Positions 15,251 to 24,728 are shown, counted from the stretch's first letter. The stretch is DNA of 64,000 bases from Streptomyces formicae (GCF_002556545.1 NZ_CP022685.1:5558001-5622000), one strand, 5' to 3'. Notes: generated from the letters alone by a model not told the origin. Program-made: numbers and translations.

Positions 15251-15850
15251 ATGCAGCAGAAGCCCACCCGGGCCCGCATCCTCGACGCGGCCCATGAGCT
15301 CATGTTCACCCTCGGCCTCGCCCGCGCCACCACCAAGGAGATCGCCAAGACGGCGGGCTGCTCCGAGGCCGCGCTCTACAAGCACTTCGAGAGCAAGGAG
15401 GAGCTGTTCGTGAGCGTCCTCCAGGAGCGGCTGCCCAGGCTCAACCCGAGGCTGCGCCAGCTCATCGAGGAGCCGGGGGAGCGTTCCGTGGAGGAGAACC
15501 TCGTCGAGATCGCCCGGCTGGCCAGCGACTTCTACGCGGAGAGCTTCCCGATCGCCGCCTCCTTGTACGCGGAGACCAAGCTCAAGCGCCGCCACGAGGA
15601 CTCCATGCGGGCGCTGGGAACCGGCCCCCACATGCCCATCGAGGCCCTGGACGCCTATCTGCGCACCGAGCGCGACGCGGGACGCATCGCCCCCGACGCC
15701 GACACCTTCGCCGCCGCCTCGCTGCTCATGGGCGCCTGCGCGCAGCGTGCCTTCGCCTACGACGCCACGGTCGGCAAGCAGCCCCCTCAGCCCGTCGAGG
15801 AGTTCGCCGCGGCCCTGGCCCGCACCCTCCTCAAGGGCATAGGTTCCTGA
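15251..15850 (+). CDS. TetR-family transcriptional regulator
   Basis: A 199-residue regulator with an N-terminal helix-turn-helix (LARATTKEIAKTAGCSEAAL followed by YKHFESKEELF) and a TetR_C-like helical domain with KLKRRHEDSMRALG. It is divergent from the NAD(P)-binding protein gene and probably represses it and itself through the palindromes at 15181-15221. The inducer is unknown. Its stop lies 6 nt from the end of the convergent adenosine deaminase gene. Confidence 0.9.
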   Translation: MQQKPTRARILDAAHELMFTLGLARATTKEIAKTAGCSEAALYKHFESKEELFVSVLQERLPRLNPRLRQLIEEPGERSVEENLVEIARLASDFYAESFPIAASLYAETKLKRRHEDSMRALGTGPHMPIEALDAYLRTERDAGRIAPDADTFAAASLLMGACAQRAFAYDATVGKQPPQPVEEFAAALARTLLKGIGS

Positions 15851-15856
15851 AGGGCG

Positions 15857-16876
15857 TCAGCTGACCAGCCACCGGTCCACTCCGGCCAGCAGCTTGTCCT
15901 GTACGTCGAGGGGGGCGGCCGAGCCGCGCACCGACTGCCGTGCCAGCTCGGCCAGTTCGGCATCGGTGAAACCGTGGTGCACGCGCGCGATGTCGTACTG
16001 CGCGGCAAGGCGGGAGCCGAAGAGCAGCGGGTCGTCGGCGCCGAGCGCCATCGGCACCCCGGCGTCGAAGAGCGTGCGCAGCGGCACGTCCTCCGGCTTC
16101 TCGTAGACGCCGAGGGCGACGTTGGACGCCGGACACACCTCGCACGTCACGCCGCGGTCCGCGAGCCGCTTCAGGAGCCGGGGATCCTCGGCCGCGCGCA
16201 CGCCGTGCCCGATCCGCGAGGCGTCCAGGTCGTCCAGGCAGTCCCGCACCGAGGCGGGCCCGGTCAGCTCGCCGCCGTGCGGCGCCGCGAGCAGCCCGCC
16301 GTCACGGGCGATCGCGAAGGCGCGGTCGAAGTCCCGCGCCATGCCGCGCCGTTCGTCGTTGGAGAGCCCGAAGCCGACGATGCCCCGGTCCGCGTACCGC
16401 ACCGCGAGCCTGGCCAGCGTGCGGGCGTCCAGAGGGTGCTTCATGCGGTTCGCGGCGACGAGCACGCGCATGCCGAGGCCGGTCTCCCGCGAGGCGCTCT
16501 CGACGGCGTCCAGGATGATTTCCAGGGCCGGGATGAGCCCACCCAGGCGCGGCGCGTACGACGTCGGGTCGACCTGGATCTCCAGCCACCCCGACCCGTC
16601 CCGCAGATCCTCCTCCGCGGCCTCGCGCACCAGGCGCTGGATGTCCTCGGGCTCGCGCAGACAGGAGCGCGCCGCGTCGTAGAGCCGCTGGAAGCGGAAC
16701 CAGCCGCGCTCGTCGGTCGCGCGCAGCTTCGGCGGCTCGGCGCCGGTCAGCGCGTCGGGGAGCCGCACCCCGTACTTGTCGGCGAGGTCGAGCAGCGTGG
16801 CGGGCCGCATGGACCCGGTGAAGTGCAGGTGCAGATGGGCCTTGGGCAGCTCTCTTATGTCTCGTACGCGCTCCAT
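15857..16876 (-). CDS. Adenosine deaminase-family protein
   Basis: A 339-residue TIM-barrel hydrolase. The metal motif HLHLH is at residues 14-18 (KAHLHLHFTGSM). Later come APHGGELTGP (the HAGE-like catalytic Glu segment, with Gly for Ala), ASRIGHGVRA (metal His), and LGADDPLLFGS (metal and catalytic Asp pair). It should convert adenosine to inosine in purine salvage, although related Streptomyces paralogues may prefer other purine nucleosides or aminofutalosine. ATG 16876 has only a weak ribosome-binding site. It is followed by the convergent TetR gene and lies downstream of aspC on the same strand. Confidence 0.88.
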   Translation of the reverse strand: MERVRDIRELPKAHLHLHFTGSMRPATLLDLADKYGVRLPDALTGAEPPKLRATDERGWFRFQRLYDAARSCLREPEDIQRLVREAAEEDLRDGSGWLEIQVDPTSYAPRLGGLIPALEIILDAVESASRETGLGMRVLVAANRMKHPLDARTLARLAVRYADRGIVGFGLSNDERRGMARDFDRAFAIARDGGLLAAPHGGELTGPASVRDCLDDLDASRIGHGVRAAEDPRLLKRLADRGVTCEVCPASNVALGVYEKPEDVPLRTLFDAGVPMALGADDPLLFGSRLAAQYDIARVHHGFTDAELAELARQSVRGSAAPLDVQDKLLAGVDRWLVS

Positions 16877-16951
16877 TCCAGGATCTTGCCGTACGCACCC
16901 GGCGTCCCGGTAGCGGCTTTCCCCCTTCGTGGTCTCCTCCGAACGAAGAAA

Positions 16952-16983
16952 CGGGCCGCCCTCCCGGAGGGGAGGACGGCCCG
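16952..16983 (-). terminator. Terminator of aspC
   Basis: CGGGCCG (16952-16958) and CGGCCCG (16977-16983) close an extended GC-rich hairpin with inner CCTCCC/GGGAGG pairing. It is 18 nt past the aspC stop on the minus strand and separates aspC from the adenosine deaminase gene. Confidence 0.75.
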
Positions 16984-17000
16984 CACGCACGCGTGGAACG

Positions 17001-18227
17001 TCAGTCGCGAGCCTCGGCGAGCAGCTTCTGGAGCCGCGAGATGCCCTCGACGAGATCCTCGTCACCGAGCGCGTAGGACAGGCGCAGGTAGCCGGACGTG
17101 CCGAAGGCCTCGCCGGGCACCACCGCGACCTCGGCCTCCTCCAGGATCAGCGCGGCGAGCTCGACGCTGTTCTGCGGACGCTTGCCGCGGATCTCCTTGC
17201 CGATGAGGGCCTTCACCGAGGGGTACACGTAGAACGCGCCCTCGGGCTCGGGGCAGAGCACGCCCTCGATCTCGTTGAGCATCCGCACGATGGTCCTGCG
17301 GCGCCGGTCGAAGGCCTCGCGCATCTTCGCGACGGCGACCAGGTCACCGGAGACGGCCGCGAGCGCGGCGGCCTGCGCGACGTTGGAGACGTTGGACGTG
17401 GCGTGCGACTGGAGGTTCGTCGCGGCCTTCACGACGTCCTTCGGGCCGACGATCCAGCCGACCCGCCAGCCGGTCATCGCGTACGTCTTGGCGACGCCGT
17501 TGACCACGATGCACTTGTCGCGCAGCTCGGGCAGGATCGCGGGGAGCGAGGTGAACTTCGCGTCTCCGTAGACGAGGTGCTCGTAGATCTCGTCGGTGAG
17601 GACCCACAGACCGTGCTCCAGGGCCCAGCGGCCGATGGCCTCCGCGTCGGCCTCGCTGTAGACGGCGCCCGTGGGGTTGGACGGGGAGACGAAGAGCACG
17701 ACCTTCGTACGCTCCGTGCGCGCGGCCTCCAGCTGCTCCACGGAGACGCGGTAGCCGGTGGTCTCGTCGGCGACGACCTCGACCGGGACACCGCCGGCGA
17801 GACGGATCGACTCCGGGTAGGTCGTCCAGTACGGAGCGGGGACGATGACCTCGTCGCCCGGGTCGAGGATCGCGGCGAACGCCTCGTAGATGGCCTGCTT
17901 GCCGCCGTTGGTCACCAGGACCTGCGAGGCGTCGACCTCGTAGCCCGAGTCGCGCAGCGTCTTCGCGGCGATCGCGGCCTTGAGCTCGGGGAGCCCCCCG
18001 GCCGGGGTGTAGCGGTGGAACTTCGGGTTCTTGCAGGCCTCGACGGCCGCTTCGACGATGTAGTCCGGGGTCGGGAAGTCGGGCTCACCCGCGCCGAACC
18101 CGATCACCGGACGGCCGGCGGCCTTGAGTGCCTTGGCCTTGGCGTCGACGGCGAGGGTCGCGGACTCGGAGATCGCACCGATGCGGGCGGAAACCCGGCG
18201 CTCGGTCGGAGAAGTTGCAGCGCTCAT
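17001..18227 (-). CDS. aspC: Aspartate aminotransferase, PLP-dependent class I
   Basis: A 408-residue fold-type I aminotransferase that moves amino groups between aspartate and 2-oxoglutarate in the cytoplasm. PLP-binding features are SPSNPTG (N184), DEIYEHLVY (D212, Y215) and the Schiff-base lysine K247 in [16 protein letters not shown]; the carboxylate-binding Arg is in GYLRLSYA near the end. ATG at 18227 is preferred; an upstream GTG at 18263 has no good site. In Streptomyces this gene commonly lies just before tRNA-Trp and secE, as here, on the opposite strand. Confidence 0.93.
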   Translation of the reverse strand: MSAATSPTERRVSARIGAISESATLAVDAKAKALKAAGRPVIGFGAGEPDFPTPDYIVEAAVEACKNPKFHRYTPAGGLPELKAAIAAKTLRDSGYEVDASQVLVTNGGKQAIYEAFAAILDPGDEVIVPAPYWTTYPESIRLAGGVPVEVVADETTGYRVSVEQLEAARTERTKVVLFVSPSNPTGAVYSEADAEAIGRWALEHGLWVLTDEIYEHLVYGDAKFTSLPAILPELRDKCIVVNGVAKTYAMTGWRVGWIVGPKDVVKAATNLQSHATSNVSNVAQAAALAAVSGDLVAVAKMREAFDRRRRTIVRMLNEIEGVLCPEPEGAFYVYPSVKALIGKEIRGKRPQNSVELAALILEEAEVAVVPGEAFGTSGYLRLSYALGDEDLVEGISRLQKLLAEARD

Positions 18228-18408
18228 CACCCCATCGTTCCAGACCCCGAAGACCCCCGGCACACGGGTTTCCCGGAGCCTTTGATCCGAAGCTGTTCGA
18301 CGGGGGGCCGCGGACCACGTACACTCACTGCTCGTTGGCCCTCACCGGCCGCTCCTCTCAACAGCACTCCGTGCACCTGAGCGGATGCGGTAGGTTGGGG
18401 GAAATCAA

Positions 18409-18481
18409 AGGGTCGTAGCTCAATTGGTAGAGCACTGGTCTCCAAAACCAGCGGTTGGGGGTTCAAGTCCCTCCGGCCCTG
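18409..18481 (+). tRNA. tRNA-Trp (CCA)
   Basis: Acceptor stem AGGGTCG/CGGCCCT (one T-G pair), D arm GCTCAATTGGTAGAGC, anticodon stem CTGGT/ACCAG with CCA at 18442-18444, T arm GGGGGTTCAAGTCCCTC. Length 73 nt, discriminator G, CCA end not encoded. It precedes secE, as trpT does in mycobacteria. Confidence 0.97.
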
Positions 18482-18589
18482 CTACACACTCCTTCGCCAG
18501 GATGTGTGCGCATGTACGTACTGCATTGCACCGCCGTGCGGCTCATACCGGGCGCGGCACGGCCACGACCCGGAATCAGGTGAGGACGA

Positions 18590-18877
18590 GTGACGGACGC
18601 CGTGGGCTCCATCGACATGCCTGATGCCCAGGACGAGGCGCAGGAGTCGAAGAGGAAAGCCCGCAAGGGCGGCAAGCGCGGCAAGAAGGGCCCCTTCGGC
18701 CGTCTCGCGCTCTTCTACCGCCAGATCATCGCGGAGCTCCGTAAGGTTGTCTGGCCGACGCGCAGTCAGCTGACGACCTACACCACAGTGGTGATCGTCT
18801 TCGTCGTCATCATGATCGGTCTTGTGACCGTGATTGACTATGGCTTCAGCCACGCTGTCAAGTACATCTTCGGCTGA
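18590..18877 (+). CDS. secE: Preprotein translocase subunit SecE
   Basis: A 95-residue protein with a charged cytoplasmic N-terminus (about residues 20-35 rich in Lys/Arg) and one C-terminal membrane span ([20 protein letters not shown]). The conserved [13 protein letters not shown] motif contacts SecY. It is an essential part of the SecYEG protein channel. The GTG at 18590 is the start. It is followed by nusG, the near-universal order in bacteria. Confidence 0.96.
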   Translation: MTDAVGSIDMPDAQDEAQESKRKARKGGKRGKKGPFGRLALFYRQIIAELRKVVWPTRSQLTTYTTVVIVFVVIMIGLVTVIDYGFSHAVKYIFG

Positions 18878-18889
18878 GCCGAGAGCGAA

Positions 18890-18909
18890 GGGCGCCGTTC
18901 CCGGCGCCC
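18890..18909 (+). terminator. Small hairpin between secE and nusG
   Basis: GGGCGCCG and CGGCGCCC form a perfect 8-bp stem with a 4-nt loop, 12 nt after the secE stop. It may reduce read-through into nusG or mark a processing site; the two genes are expected to share a message. Confidence 0.45.
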
Positions 18910-18954
18910 ATTTCGCGCGTTCCACCCCTCTGTATCCAGGAAGAAGCAGCCACC

Positions 18955-19836
18955 GTGTCTGACCCGAACCTGAACGACGCCATCGAGTCGGCGGAGTCCG
19001 TGGAGGACCAGCTCGACATCGTCGAGGCGGCGGACGCCGAGGCGCCGGATCAGGCCGAGGCCGCCGACGCTGCCGCGGGCGAGCCCGCCGAAGAGGCTGC
19101 CATGCACCTGGAGGGCGACGCCGAGGCGGTCGCCGAGTCCGAAGAGGACGAGGCCGCTGTCGCCGAGGTCGCCGACGAGGAGTCCGTCGAGGACGAGCCC
19201 GTCGAGGAGGCCGAGCCGGTCGACCCGATCGTCGCCCTGCGCGAAGAGCTCCGCACCCTCCCCGGTGAGTGGTACGTCATCCACACGTACGCGGGTTACG
19301 AGAACCGCGTGAAGACCAACCTCGAGCAGCGCGCCGTCTCGCTCAACGTCGAGGACTTCATCTTCCAGGCCGAGGTGCCGCAGGAAGAGGTCGCCCAGAT
19401 CAAGAACGGCGAGCGCAAGACGATCCGTCAGAACAAGCTCCCCGGATACGTCCTGGTGCGCATGGACCTGACGAACGAGTCCTGGGGCGTCGTCCGCAAC
19501 ACCCCCGGCGTCACCGGCTTCGTGGGCAACGCCTACGACCCGTACCCGCTGACCCTGGACGAGATCGTCAAGATGCTCGCCCCCGAGGCCGAGGAGAAGG
19601 CCGCCCGCGAGGCCGCCGAGGCCGAGGGCAAGCCCGCTCCGCAGCGCAAGGTCGAGGTCCAGGTCCTGGACTTCGAGGTCGGCGACTCGGTCACCGTCAC
19701 CGACGGCCCGTTCGCGACGCTGCAGGCGACGATCAACGAGATCAACGCCGACTCGAAGAAGGTCAAGGGCCTCGTCGAGATCTTCGGCCGCGAGACCCCG
19801 GTCGAGCTCAGCTTCGACCAGATCCAGAAGAACTAG
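18955..19836 (+). CDS. nusG: Transcription termination/antitermination factor NusG
   Basis: A 293-residue protein with an acidic extension (about residues 1-95, rich in Glu/Asp/Ala) that is typical of Streptomyces. The NGN domain begins at [20 protein letters not shown], and a C-terminal KOW domain has [17 protein letters not shown]. NusG binds RNA polymerase, suppresses pausing and links to Rho and ribosomes. It starts at GTG 18955 and ends 176 nt before rplK, with a terminator in between. Confidence 0.95.
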   Translation: MSDPNLNDAIESAESVEDQLDIVEAADAEAPDQAEAADAAAGEPAEEAAMHLEGDAEAVAESEEDEAAVAEVADEESVEDEPVEEAEPVDPIVALREELRTLPGEWYVIHTYAGYENRVKTNLEQRAVSLNVEDFIFQAEVPQEEVAQIKNGERKTIRQNKLPGYVLVRMDLTNESWGVVRNTPGVTGFVGNAYDPYPLTLDEIVKMLAPEAEEKAAREAAEAEGKPAPQRKVEVQVLDFEVGDSVTVTDGPFATLQATINEINADSKKVKGLVEIFGRETPVELSFDQIQKN

Positions 19837-19872
19837 CCTCCGCGGCTACCTCTGGAACACCTACTTCCGACC

Positions 19873-19916
19873 AGGTCAGACGGGCTGCCAAAGCCGGTCT
19901 GACCTGCTCGGTTTTT
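19873..19916 (+). terminator. Terminator of the secE-nusG unit
   Basis: AGGTCAGACGGGCT (19873-19886) pairs with AGCCGGTCTGACCT (19892-19905), 13 of 14 positions, followed by GCTCGGTTTTTA. The T5 run makes it a convincing intrinsic terminator. The next 96 nt, before rplK, must hold the rplK promoter; TATCGT at 19937-19942 is the best -10 candidate. Confidence 0.85.
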
Positions 19917-20012
19917 AGCTGCACGACTATACCCGTTATCGTTGTGCGGTATGCCTCCATCCGGATGACCGGATGGTCGGCTGAAAACTCTCACTAGGAC
20001 CCGGAGAGAGCA

Positions 20013-20447
20013 ATGCCTCCCAAGAAGAAGAAGGTCACGGGGCTTATCAAGCTCCAGATCCAGGCTGGTGCCGCCAACCCGGCCCCGCCGGTCGGCCCCG
20101 CGCTGGGCCAGCACGGCGTCAACATCATGGAGTTCTGCAAGGCCTACAACGCCGCGACCGAGTCGCAGCGTGGCTGGGTGATCCCGGTGGAGATCACGGT
20201 CTACGAAGACCGCTCCTTCACCTTCATCACCAAGACGCCGCCGGCCGCCAAGATGATCCTGAAGGCCGCTGGTGTCGAGAAGGGCTCCGGCGAGCCCCAC
20301 AAGACCAAGGTCGCCAAGGTCACCGAGGCGCAGATCCGCGAGATCGCGACGACCAAGATGGAAGACCTCAACGCCAACGACCTGGACGCCGCGTCGAAGA
20401 TCATCGCCGGCACCGCCCGTTCCATGGGCATCACGGTCGAGGGCTGA
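20013..20447 (+). CDS. rplK: 50S ribosomal protein L11
   Basis: A 144-residue protein of the large-subunit GTPase-associated centre that contacts 23S rRNA and stringent-response and thiostrepton sites. [20 protein letters not shown] and the C-terminal RNA-binding segment with [12 protein letters not shown] are standard. It heads the rplK-rplA operon with an AGAGAG site. Confidence 0.97.
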
Positions 20448-20534
20448 GAACTCCCCTCCGTCTGACCTTTCTCAGTGGCAGGGCCACGCGCTGGCCCGCA
20501 CCACGACTCCATACCTGAACCCACAGGAGCAGAA

Positions 20535-21257
20535 GTGAAGCGCAGCAAGACTCTCCGCGCTGCGGACGCCAAGATCGACCGGGAGAAGCTGTACGCCCCG
20601 CTCGAGGCCGTCCGTCTCGCCAAGGAGACCTCCTCGACCAAGTTCGACGGCACCGTCGAGGTCGCCATGCGTCTGGGTGTCGACCCGCGCAAGGCCGACC
20701 AGATGGTCCGCGGCACCGTGAACCTCCCGCACGGCACCGGCAAGACCGCCCGGGTCCTGGTCTTCGCGACCGGTGACCGTGCTGCGGCCGCGGAAGCCGC
20801 TGGGGCCGACATCGTCGGCGCCGACGAGCTCATCGACGAGGTCGCCAAGGGTCGCCTGGACTTCGACGCCGTCGTCGCCACCCCGGACCTCATGGGCAAG
20901 GTCGGCCGCCTCGGCCGCGTGCTCGGTCCGCGTGGTCTGATGCCGAACCCGAAGACCGGCACCGTGACCCCCGATGTCGCCAAGGCTGTCAACGACATCA
21001 AGGGCGGCAAGATCGAGTTCCGCGTCGACAAGCACTCGAACCTGCACTTCATCATCGGCAAGGTGTCCTTCGACGACACCAAGCTGGTGGAGAACTACGC
21101 GGCGGCCCTGGAGGAGATCCTCCGTCTGAAGCCGTCGGCCGCCAAGGGTCGCTACATCAAGAAGGCCGCCATCGCCACGACGATGGGCCCCGGCGTTCCG
21201 CTGGACTCGAACCGCACGCGCAACCTCCTCGTCGAGGAGGACCCGGCCGCCGTCTGA
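20535..21257 (+). CDS. rplA: 50S ribosomal protein L1
   Basis: A 240-residue protein of the L1 stalk, which moves with E-site t[20 protein letters not shown] is the signature. GTG at 20535 follows CAGGAGC and matches the family start KRSKTL; a frame open from 20475 would add 20 atypical residues. In many bacteria L1 represses its own operon by binding mRNA. Confidence 0.97.
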   Translation: MKRSKTLRAADAKIDREKLYAPLEAVRLAKETSSTKFDGTVEVAMRLGVDPRKADQMVRGTVNLPHGTGKTARVLVFATGDRAAAAEAAGADIVGADELIDEVAKGRLDFDAVVATPDLMGKVGRLGRVLGPRGLMPNPKTGTVTPDVAKAVNDIKGGKIEFRVDKHSNLHFIIGKVSFDDTKLVENYAAALEEILRLKPSAAKGRYIKKAAIATTMGPGVPLDSNRTRNLLVEEDPAAV

Positions 21258-21294
21258 CATTGACGGCAGCCGCGTCGCGCACGCGTTCTGTTGG

Positions 21295-21329
21295 ACGGGC
21301 CCCGCAACCTTTCGAGGTGCGGGGCCCGT
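21295..21329 (+). terminator. Terminator of rplK-rplA
   Basis: ACGGGCCCCGCAACCT pairs with AGGTGCGGGGCCCGT (one bulged base), loop TTCG, 37 nt after the rplA stop. Confidence 0.83.
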
Positions 21330-21417
21330 CCTCGTTCCCGTGAGTCCTCGTAGTAACGCCTGTCAGGGGCCTGCGCTAGCGTGCAGGCTCGCCACGAATG
21401 CCAAGGGGTGGGACTAG

Positions 21418-22320
21418 ATGAACAGCACGACCATGCGACGCGCCGGTCTCTCGATAGCGGTGGCCGCCGCCCTGACCGGGCTCGCGGCCTGCGGTTCGGG
21501 TGATTCCAAGGGCTCCGACAAGGCGGAGGGCGGCGCCAAGGAGGGCGGCATCAAGGTCAGCCCGATAGCCGCCCTGAAGAGCGTCGAGACCTCCACGGAC
21601 AAGGCCGACACCGCCAAGGTCGACGGCACGACCACCATGGGCACCCAGTCGACCATGGACATGGACGGCGTCATGGGCTGGTCCGACGGCATCACGGGTG
21701 ACGTCACGGTGACCTTCACCGGCGGTACGCAGGCCCAGCAGATGGAGCAGCTCGGCCAGTCGAAGATCAACTACCGCTATCTGAAGAACGGCTTCTACGC
21801 GAACATGGGGCCCAAGTTCGCGGCCCAGGCGGGCGGCGGCAAGCACTGGGTGGAGTACGACTACGACACCCTGGCCCAGATGAGCGGCGCGGCCGGTGAG
21901 GTCTTCAAGGACCAGATGCAGAACGCGACGCCCAACCAGTCGGTGAAGATGCTCCTTGCCTCGGGCGACGTGAAGCGCGTGGGCGAGGAGACGGTCCGCG
22001 GGACGAAGGCCACCCACTACTCGGGGACGGTCGACGTCACGGACCTCACGAAGAAGAGCGCGAACCTCGACGACGCGAAGACGGCGGAGCTGAAGAAGCA
22101 GTTCGAGCAGGCCGGGATGAGCACCGAGCAGATCGACATCTGGGTCGACGGCGACGATCTGCTGGTCAAGAAGATCGAGAAGGCCGAGACGAAGAACGGC
22201 CCCTTCCGGCAGACCGCCTACTACACCGACTACGGCACGCCGCTGTCGGTGGAGAAGCCCGCGTCCTCGGACACCGTGAGCTTCAAGGACCTCATGAACA
22301 AGCAGCAGCCCGCGGCGTAG
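21418..22320 (+). CDS. Lipoprotein, LppX/LprG-like fold, copy 1
   Basis: A 300-residue exported lipoprotein. The signal peptide ends in a lipobox LAAC, with Cys at about residue 25. The mature part has the pattern KVGEETVRGTKATHYSGTVD and alternates short strands, as in the LolA/LppX/LprG-like lipid-carrier proteins of actinobacteria. It is probably anchored outside the membrane and may carry or sense lipids. It is paralogous to the next gene (shared THYSGTV block, WVDGDDLLVKK versus WVDGEDHTKQF). Both sit between rplA and rplJ, a placement I recall from other Streptomyces. Confidence 0.8.
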   Translation: MNSTTMRRAGLSIAVAAALTGLAACGSGDSKGSDKAEGGAKEGGIKVSPIAALKSVETSTDKADTAKVDGTTTMGTQSTMDMDGVMGWSDGITGDVTVTFTGGTQAQQMEQLGQSKINYRYLKNGFYANMGPKFAAQAGGGKHWVEYDYDTLAQMSGAAGEVFKDQMQNATPNQSVKMLLASGDVKRVGEETVRGTKATHYSGTVDVTDLTKKSANLDDAKTAELKKQFEQAGMSTEQIDIWVDGDDLLVKKIEKAETKNGPFRQTAYYTDYGTPLSVEKPASSDTVSFKDLMNKQQPAA

Positions 22321-22435
22321 TACGCGGCTGCCGCCGGTCTCGGACCCCACCACGGGACAACCGGGAGGAATCACGGCTTTCCTTCAGGTAATCTCCACCG
22401 CAGCAATTGGATCAAATGTTCCTAGGGGTGGGGTC

Positions 22436-23290
22436 ATGAGTATTTCTGTACGCGGGGGACGCAAGAGAACCGCGGGCGTCGCGCTGGCGGCCGTGCTGCT
22501 GGGTGGCGGCGCGGTCAGCTGCGGGTCGGAGAAGTCCGACAAGGCGGGGGCGGACATGGCGCCCGTGGCGGCCGTGAAGAAGGCCGCGGCCAAGACCGAG
22601 GACCTCACCTCGTTCACGTTCCGGATGAAGGGCAGCGTCCCGGGGGACGGCCGGGTCCAGGCCGACGCCTCGATGAGCACCGAGCCGCTCGCCATGCAGA
22701 TGAAGATGTCCGCGCCCGACCAGGGCCCGGACAAGGTCGAGCTGCGGTACGTCGGTGGCGCGCTCTACCTCGGCGGTGGCGCGGCGGCCGCCAAGGAGAT
22801 GGACGGCAAGAGCTGGATCAAGTTCGACGCCAAGACCCTGGCCGAGCAGGGCGGCAAGCCCGCCGCCAGCTCGCTCTCCGGGCAGGCCGACAACAACCCG
22901 GCCGACCAGTCCGCGTTCCTGACCGGCTCCAAGGACCTCAAGAAGGTCGGCAGCGAGTCCGTCGGCGGCGTCGAGACCACGCACTACTCCGGCACGGTCA
23001 CGATGGACCAGCTGCACAAGCTCCTCAAGGACGAGGACGCGGGCACCAAGAAGCGCCGCGAGAAGAGCATCAAGCAGTACGAGGACATGGGCATCAAGAA
23101 GCTCACGATGGACATGTGGGTCGACGGCGAGGACCACACCAAGCAGTTCCGCGCCCGCGGCAAGGCCGACAAGGGCGCGCTCGACATGACCTTCACCTTC
23201 CTCGACTACAACAAGCCGGTGCACGTCGAGGCCCCGCCGAAGAAGCTGGTCATGGACCTCGGCGCGGAGATGAAGGGCCTCCAGGGCTGA
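22436..23290 (+). CDS. Lipoprotein, LppX/LprG-like fold, copy 2
   Basis: A 284-residue paralogue of the preceding lipoprotein. Signal peptide with lipobox AVSC (Cys near residue 29), then a Lys/Ala-rich linker and a strand-rich domain with ELRYVGGALYLGGG, ETTHYSGTVTMDQLHKLL and DMWVDGEDHTKQFRARGKAD. The 115-nt gap before it and its own RBS suggest it can be expressed separately. Ligand and role are unknown; lipid transport is inferred from the fold family. Confidence 0.8.
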   Translation: MSISVRGGRKRTAGVALAAVLLGGGAVSCGSEKSDKAGADMAPVAAVKKAAAKTEDLTSFTFRMKGSVPGDGRVQADASMSTEPLAMQMKMSAPDQGPDKVELRYVGGALYLGGGAAAAKEMDGKSWIKFDAKTLAEQGGKPAASSLSGQADNNPADQSAFLTGSKDLKKVGSESVGGVETTHYSGTVTMDQLHKLLKDEDAGTKKRREKSIKQYEDMGIKKLTMDMWVDGEDHTKQFRARGKADKGALDMTFTFLDYNKPVHVEAPPKKLVMDLGAEMKGLQG

Positions 23291-23296
23291 CCCGAT

Positions 23297-23326
23297 TTGC
23301 CTGACGCGGACCCGTTCGCGTACGCT
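23297..23326 (+). promoter_or_regulatory. Promoter of the rplJ leader
   Basis: TTGCCT (23297-23302) and TACGCT (23321-23326) lie 18 nt apart just after the lipoprotein stop. Start of transcription would be about 23333, giving a leader of roughly 215 nt before rplJ. Confidence 0.6.
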
Positions 23327-23332
23327 TCCACA

Positions 23333-23548
23333 GAAGCCAAAGACCGCTGGTCGTTGCCGTGTGCTCGCAAGAGTGTGCGGCGGCCGAAGGATCCGCTGAA
23401 GACTGCGGACGACCCGCGCAGGTGACTGTGGAAGTGCTCCCGGATTCTGTTCGGTCGAGCTCATGCCCCGTGCGCCTGCGCCGGGGCGTTCTGTTTTTCC
23501 CAGCCCCTTCTGAGCGGTCCTCATCACCCGGAAGGAGGCCGACGCTCT
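23333..23548 (+). promoter_or_regulatory. L10 leader (ribosomal protein autoregulatory leader of rplJL)
   Basis: The roughly 216-nt untranslated region in front of rplJ has several pairing segments, for example GCCCCGTGCGCCTGCGCCGGGGC near 23464-23486, and position and length fit the widely conserved L10(L12)4-binding leader. In other bacteria the L10-L7/L12 complex binds this leader to repress its own synthesis. I inferred it from context; I did not align the kink-turn. Confidence 0.65.
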
Positions 23549-24079
23549 ATGCCGACGCCCGACAAGGCTGCCGCGGTAGCCGAGCTCACGGACAAGTTCC
23601 GCAGCTCGAACGCCGCCGTGCTGACCGAGTACCGGGGTCTCACCGTGGCCCAGCTCAAGCAGCTGCGCCGTTCGCTCGGTGAGAACTCCGAGTACGCCGT
23701 GGTGAAGAACACGCTGACCAAGATCGCGGCCAACGAGGCCGGGATCAACACGCTGGACGACCTGTTCACGGGTCCGACGGCGGTCGCCTTCGTCACCGGT
23801 GACCCGGTGGAGTCGGCGAAGGGTCTTCGTGACTTCGCCAAGGAGAACCCCAACCTCGTCATCAAGGGCGGTGTCCTTGACGGCAAGGCGCTGTCCGCCG
23901 ACGAGTTCAAGAAGCTTGCGGACCTCGAGTCCCGCGAGGTTCTGCTCAGCAAGCTGGCCGGCGCGTTCAAGGGCAAGCAGTCGCAGGCTGCTTCTGTCTT
24001 CCAGGCGCTGCCGTCGAAGTTCGTCCGCACCGCGGAGGCGCTTCGTGCCAAGCAGGCCGAGCAGGGCGGTGCCGAGTAA
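23549..24079 (+). CDS. rplJ: 50S ribosomal protein L10
   Basis: A 176-residue protein that forms the base of the ribosomal stalk and binds L7/L12 dimers by its C-terminal helix. [20 protein letters not shown] and [11 protein letters not shown] are characteristic. GAAGGAGG precedes ATG 23549 by 10 nt. Confidence 0.97.
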   Translation: MPTPDKAAAVAELTDKFRSSNAAVLTEYRGLTVAQLKQLRRSLGENSEYAVVKNTLTKIAANEAGINTLDDLFTGPTAVAFVTGDPVESAKGLRDFAKENPNLVIKGGVLDGKALSADEFKKLADLESREVLLSKLAGAFKGKQSQAASVFQALPSKFVRTAEALRAKQAEQGGAE

Positions 24080-24187
24080 TTCGGCTCGCACATTGACCGC
24101 CGCCTGACGCGGCAGTCACAGCGGGCCCAACGTACGCCCGCCTTCATGTACACCCGGCACCAGCCGAATTAGTGGAAGGACGCCATC

Positions 24188-24574
24188 ATGGCGAAGCTGT
24201 CCCAGGACGACCTGCTCGCGCAGTTCGAAGAGATGACCCTCATCGAGCTCTCCGAGTTCGTGAAGGCCTTCGAGGAGAAGTTCGACGTCACCGCCGCCGC
24301 TGCCGCGCCGGTCGTCGTCGCCGGTGGTGCCGCTGGTGGCGCCGCCGAGGCCGCCGAGGAGCAGGACGAGTTCGACGTCATCCTCACCGGCGCCGGCGAG
24401 AAGAAGATCCAGGTCATCAAGGTCGTGCGCGAGCTCACCTCCCTGGGCCTCAAGGAGGCCAAGGACCTCGTCGACGGCACCCCGAAGCCGGTCCTCGAGA
24501 AGGTCGCGAAGGACGCCGCGGAGAAGGCCGCCGAGGCCCTCAAGGGCGCCGGCGCCTCCGTCGAGGTCAAGTGA
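24188..24574 (+). CDS. rplL: 50S ribosomal protein L7/L12
   Basis: A 128-residue stalk protein. The N-terminal dimerisation region, an Ala/Gly-rich hinge (about residues 38-52) and the factor-binding C-terminal domain with [20 protein letters not shown] are all present. It recruits elongation factors. It is co-transcribed with rplJ, 108 nt after it. Confidence 0.97.
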   Translation: MAKLSQDDLLAQFEEMTLIELSEFVKAFEEKFDVTAAAAAPVVVAGGAAGGAAEAAEEQDEFDVILTGAGEKKIQVIKVVRELTSLGLKEAKDLVDGTPKPVLEKVAKDAAEKAAEALKGAGASVEVK

Positions 24575-24634
24575 CCTCACGAGTCGTCTGACTCTTCCGA
24601 GCCGTAAGGCTCTCGCGCTGTAACGCGCGCGTAC

Positions 24635-24670
24635 CGAAGGGCGATCACCCATGTGGGTGGTCGCCCTTCG
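24635..24670 (+). terminator. Terminator/attenuator between rplL and rpoB
   Basis: CGAAGGGCGATCACCC pairs with GGGTGGTCGCCCTTCG (one T-G pair), loop ATGT, 61 nt after rplL. It probably lets ribosomal protein synthesis exceed RNA polymerase synthesis by ending most transcripts here. Confidence 0.83.
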
Positions 24671-24700
24671 GCGTTCTCGGGTACTCCCGCCACGGGTGCC

Positions 24701-24728
24701 TTGCGATGTCGGTCCCGGCGAGTATGGT
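24701..24728 (+). promoter_or_regulatory. Candidate distal promoter of rpoBC
   Basis: TTGCGA (24701-24706) and TATGGT (24723-24728), spacing 16, lie downstream of the rplL terminator and more than 400 nt before rpoB. It would give a long leader. Confidence 0.45.
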
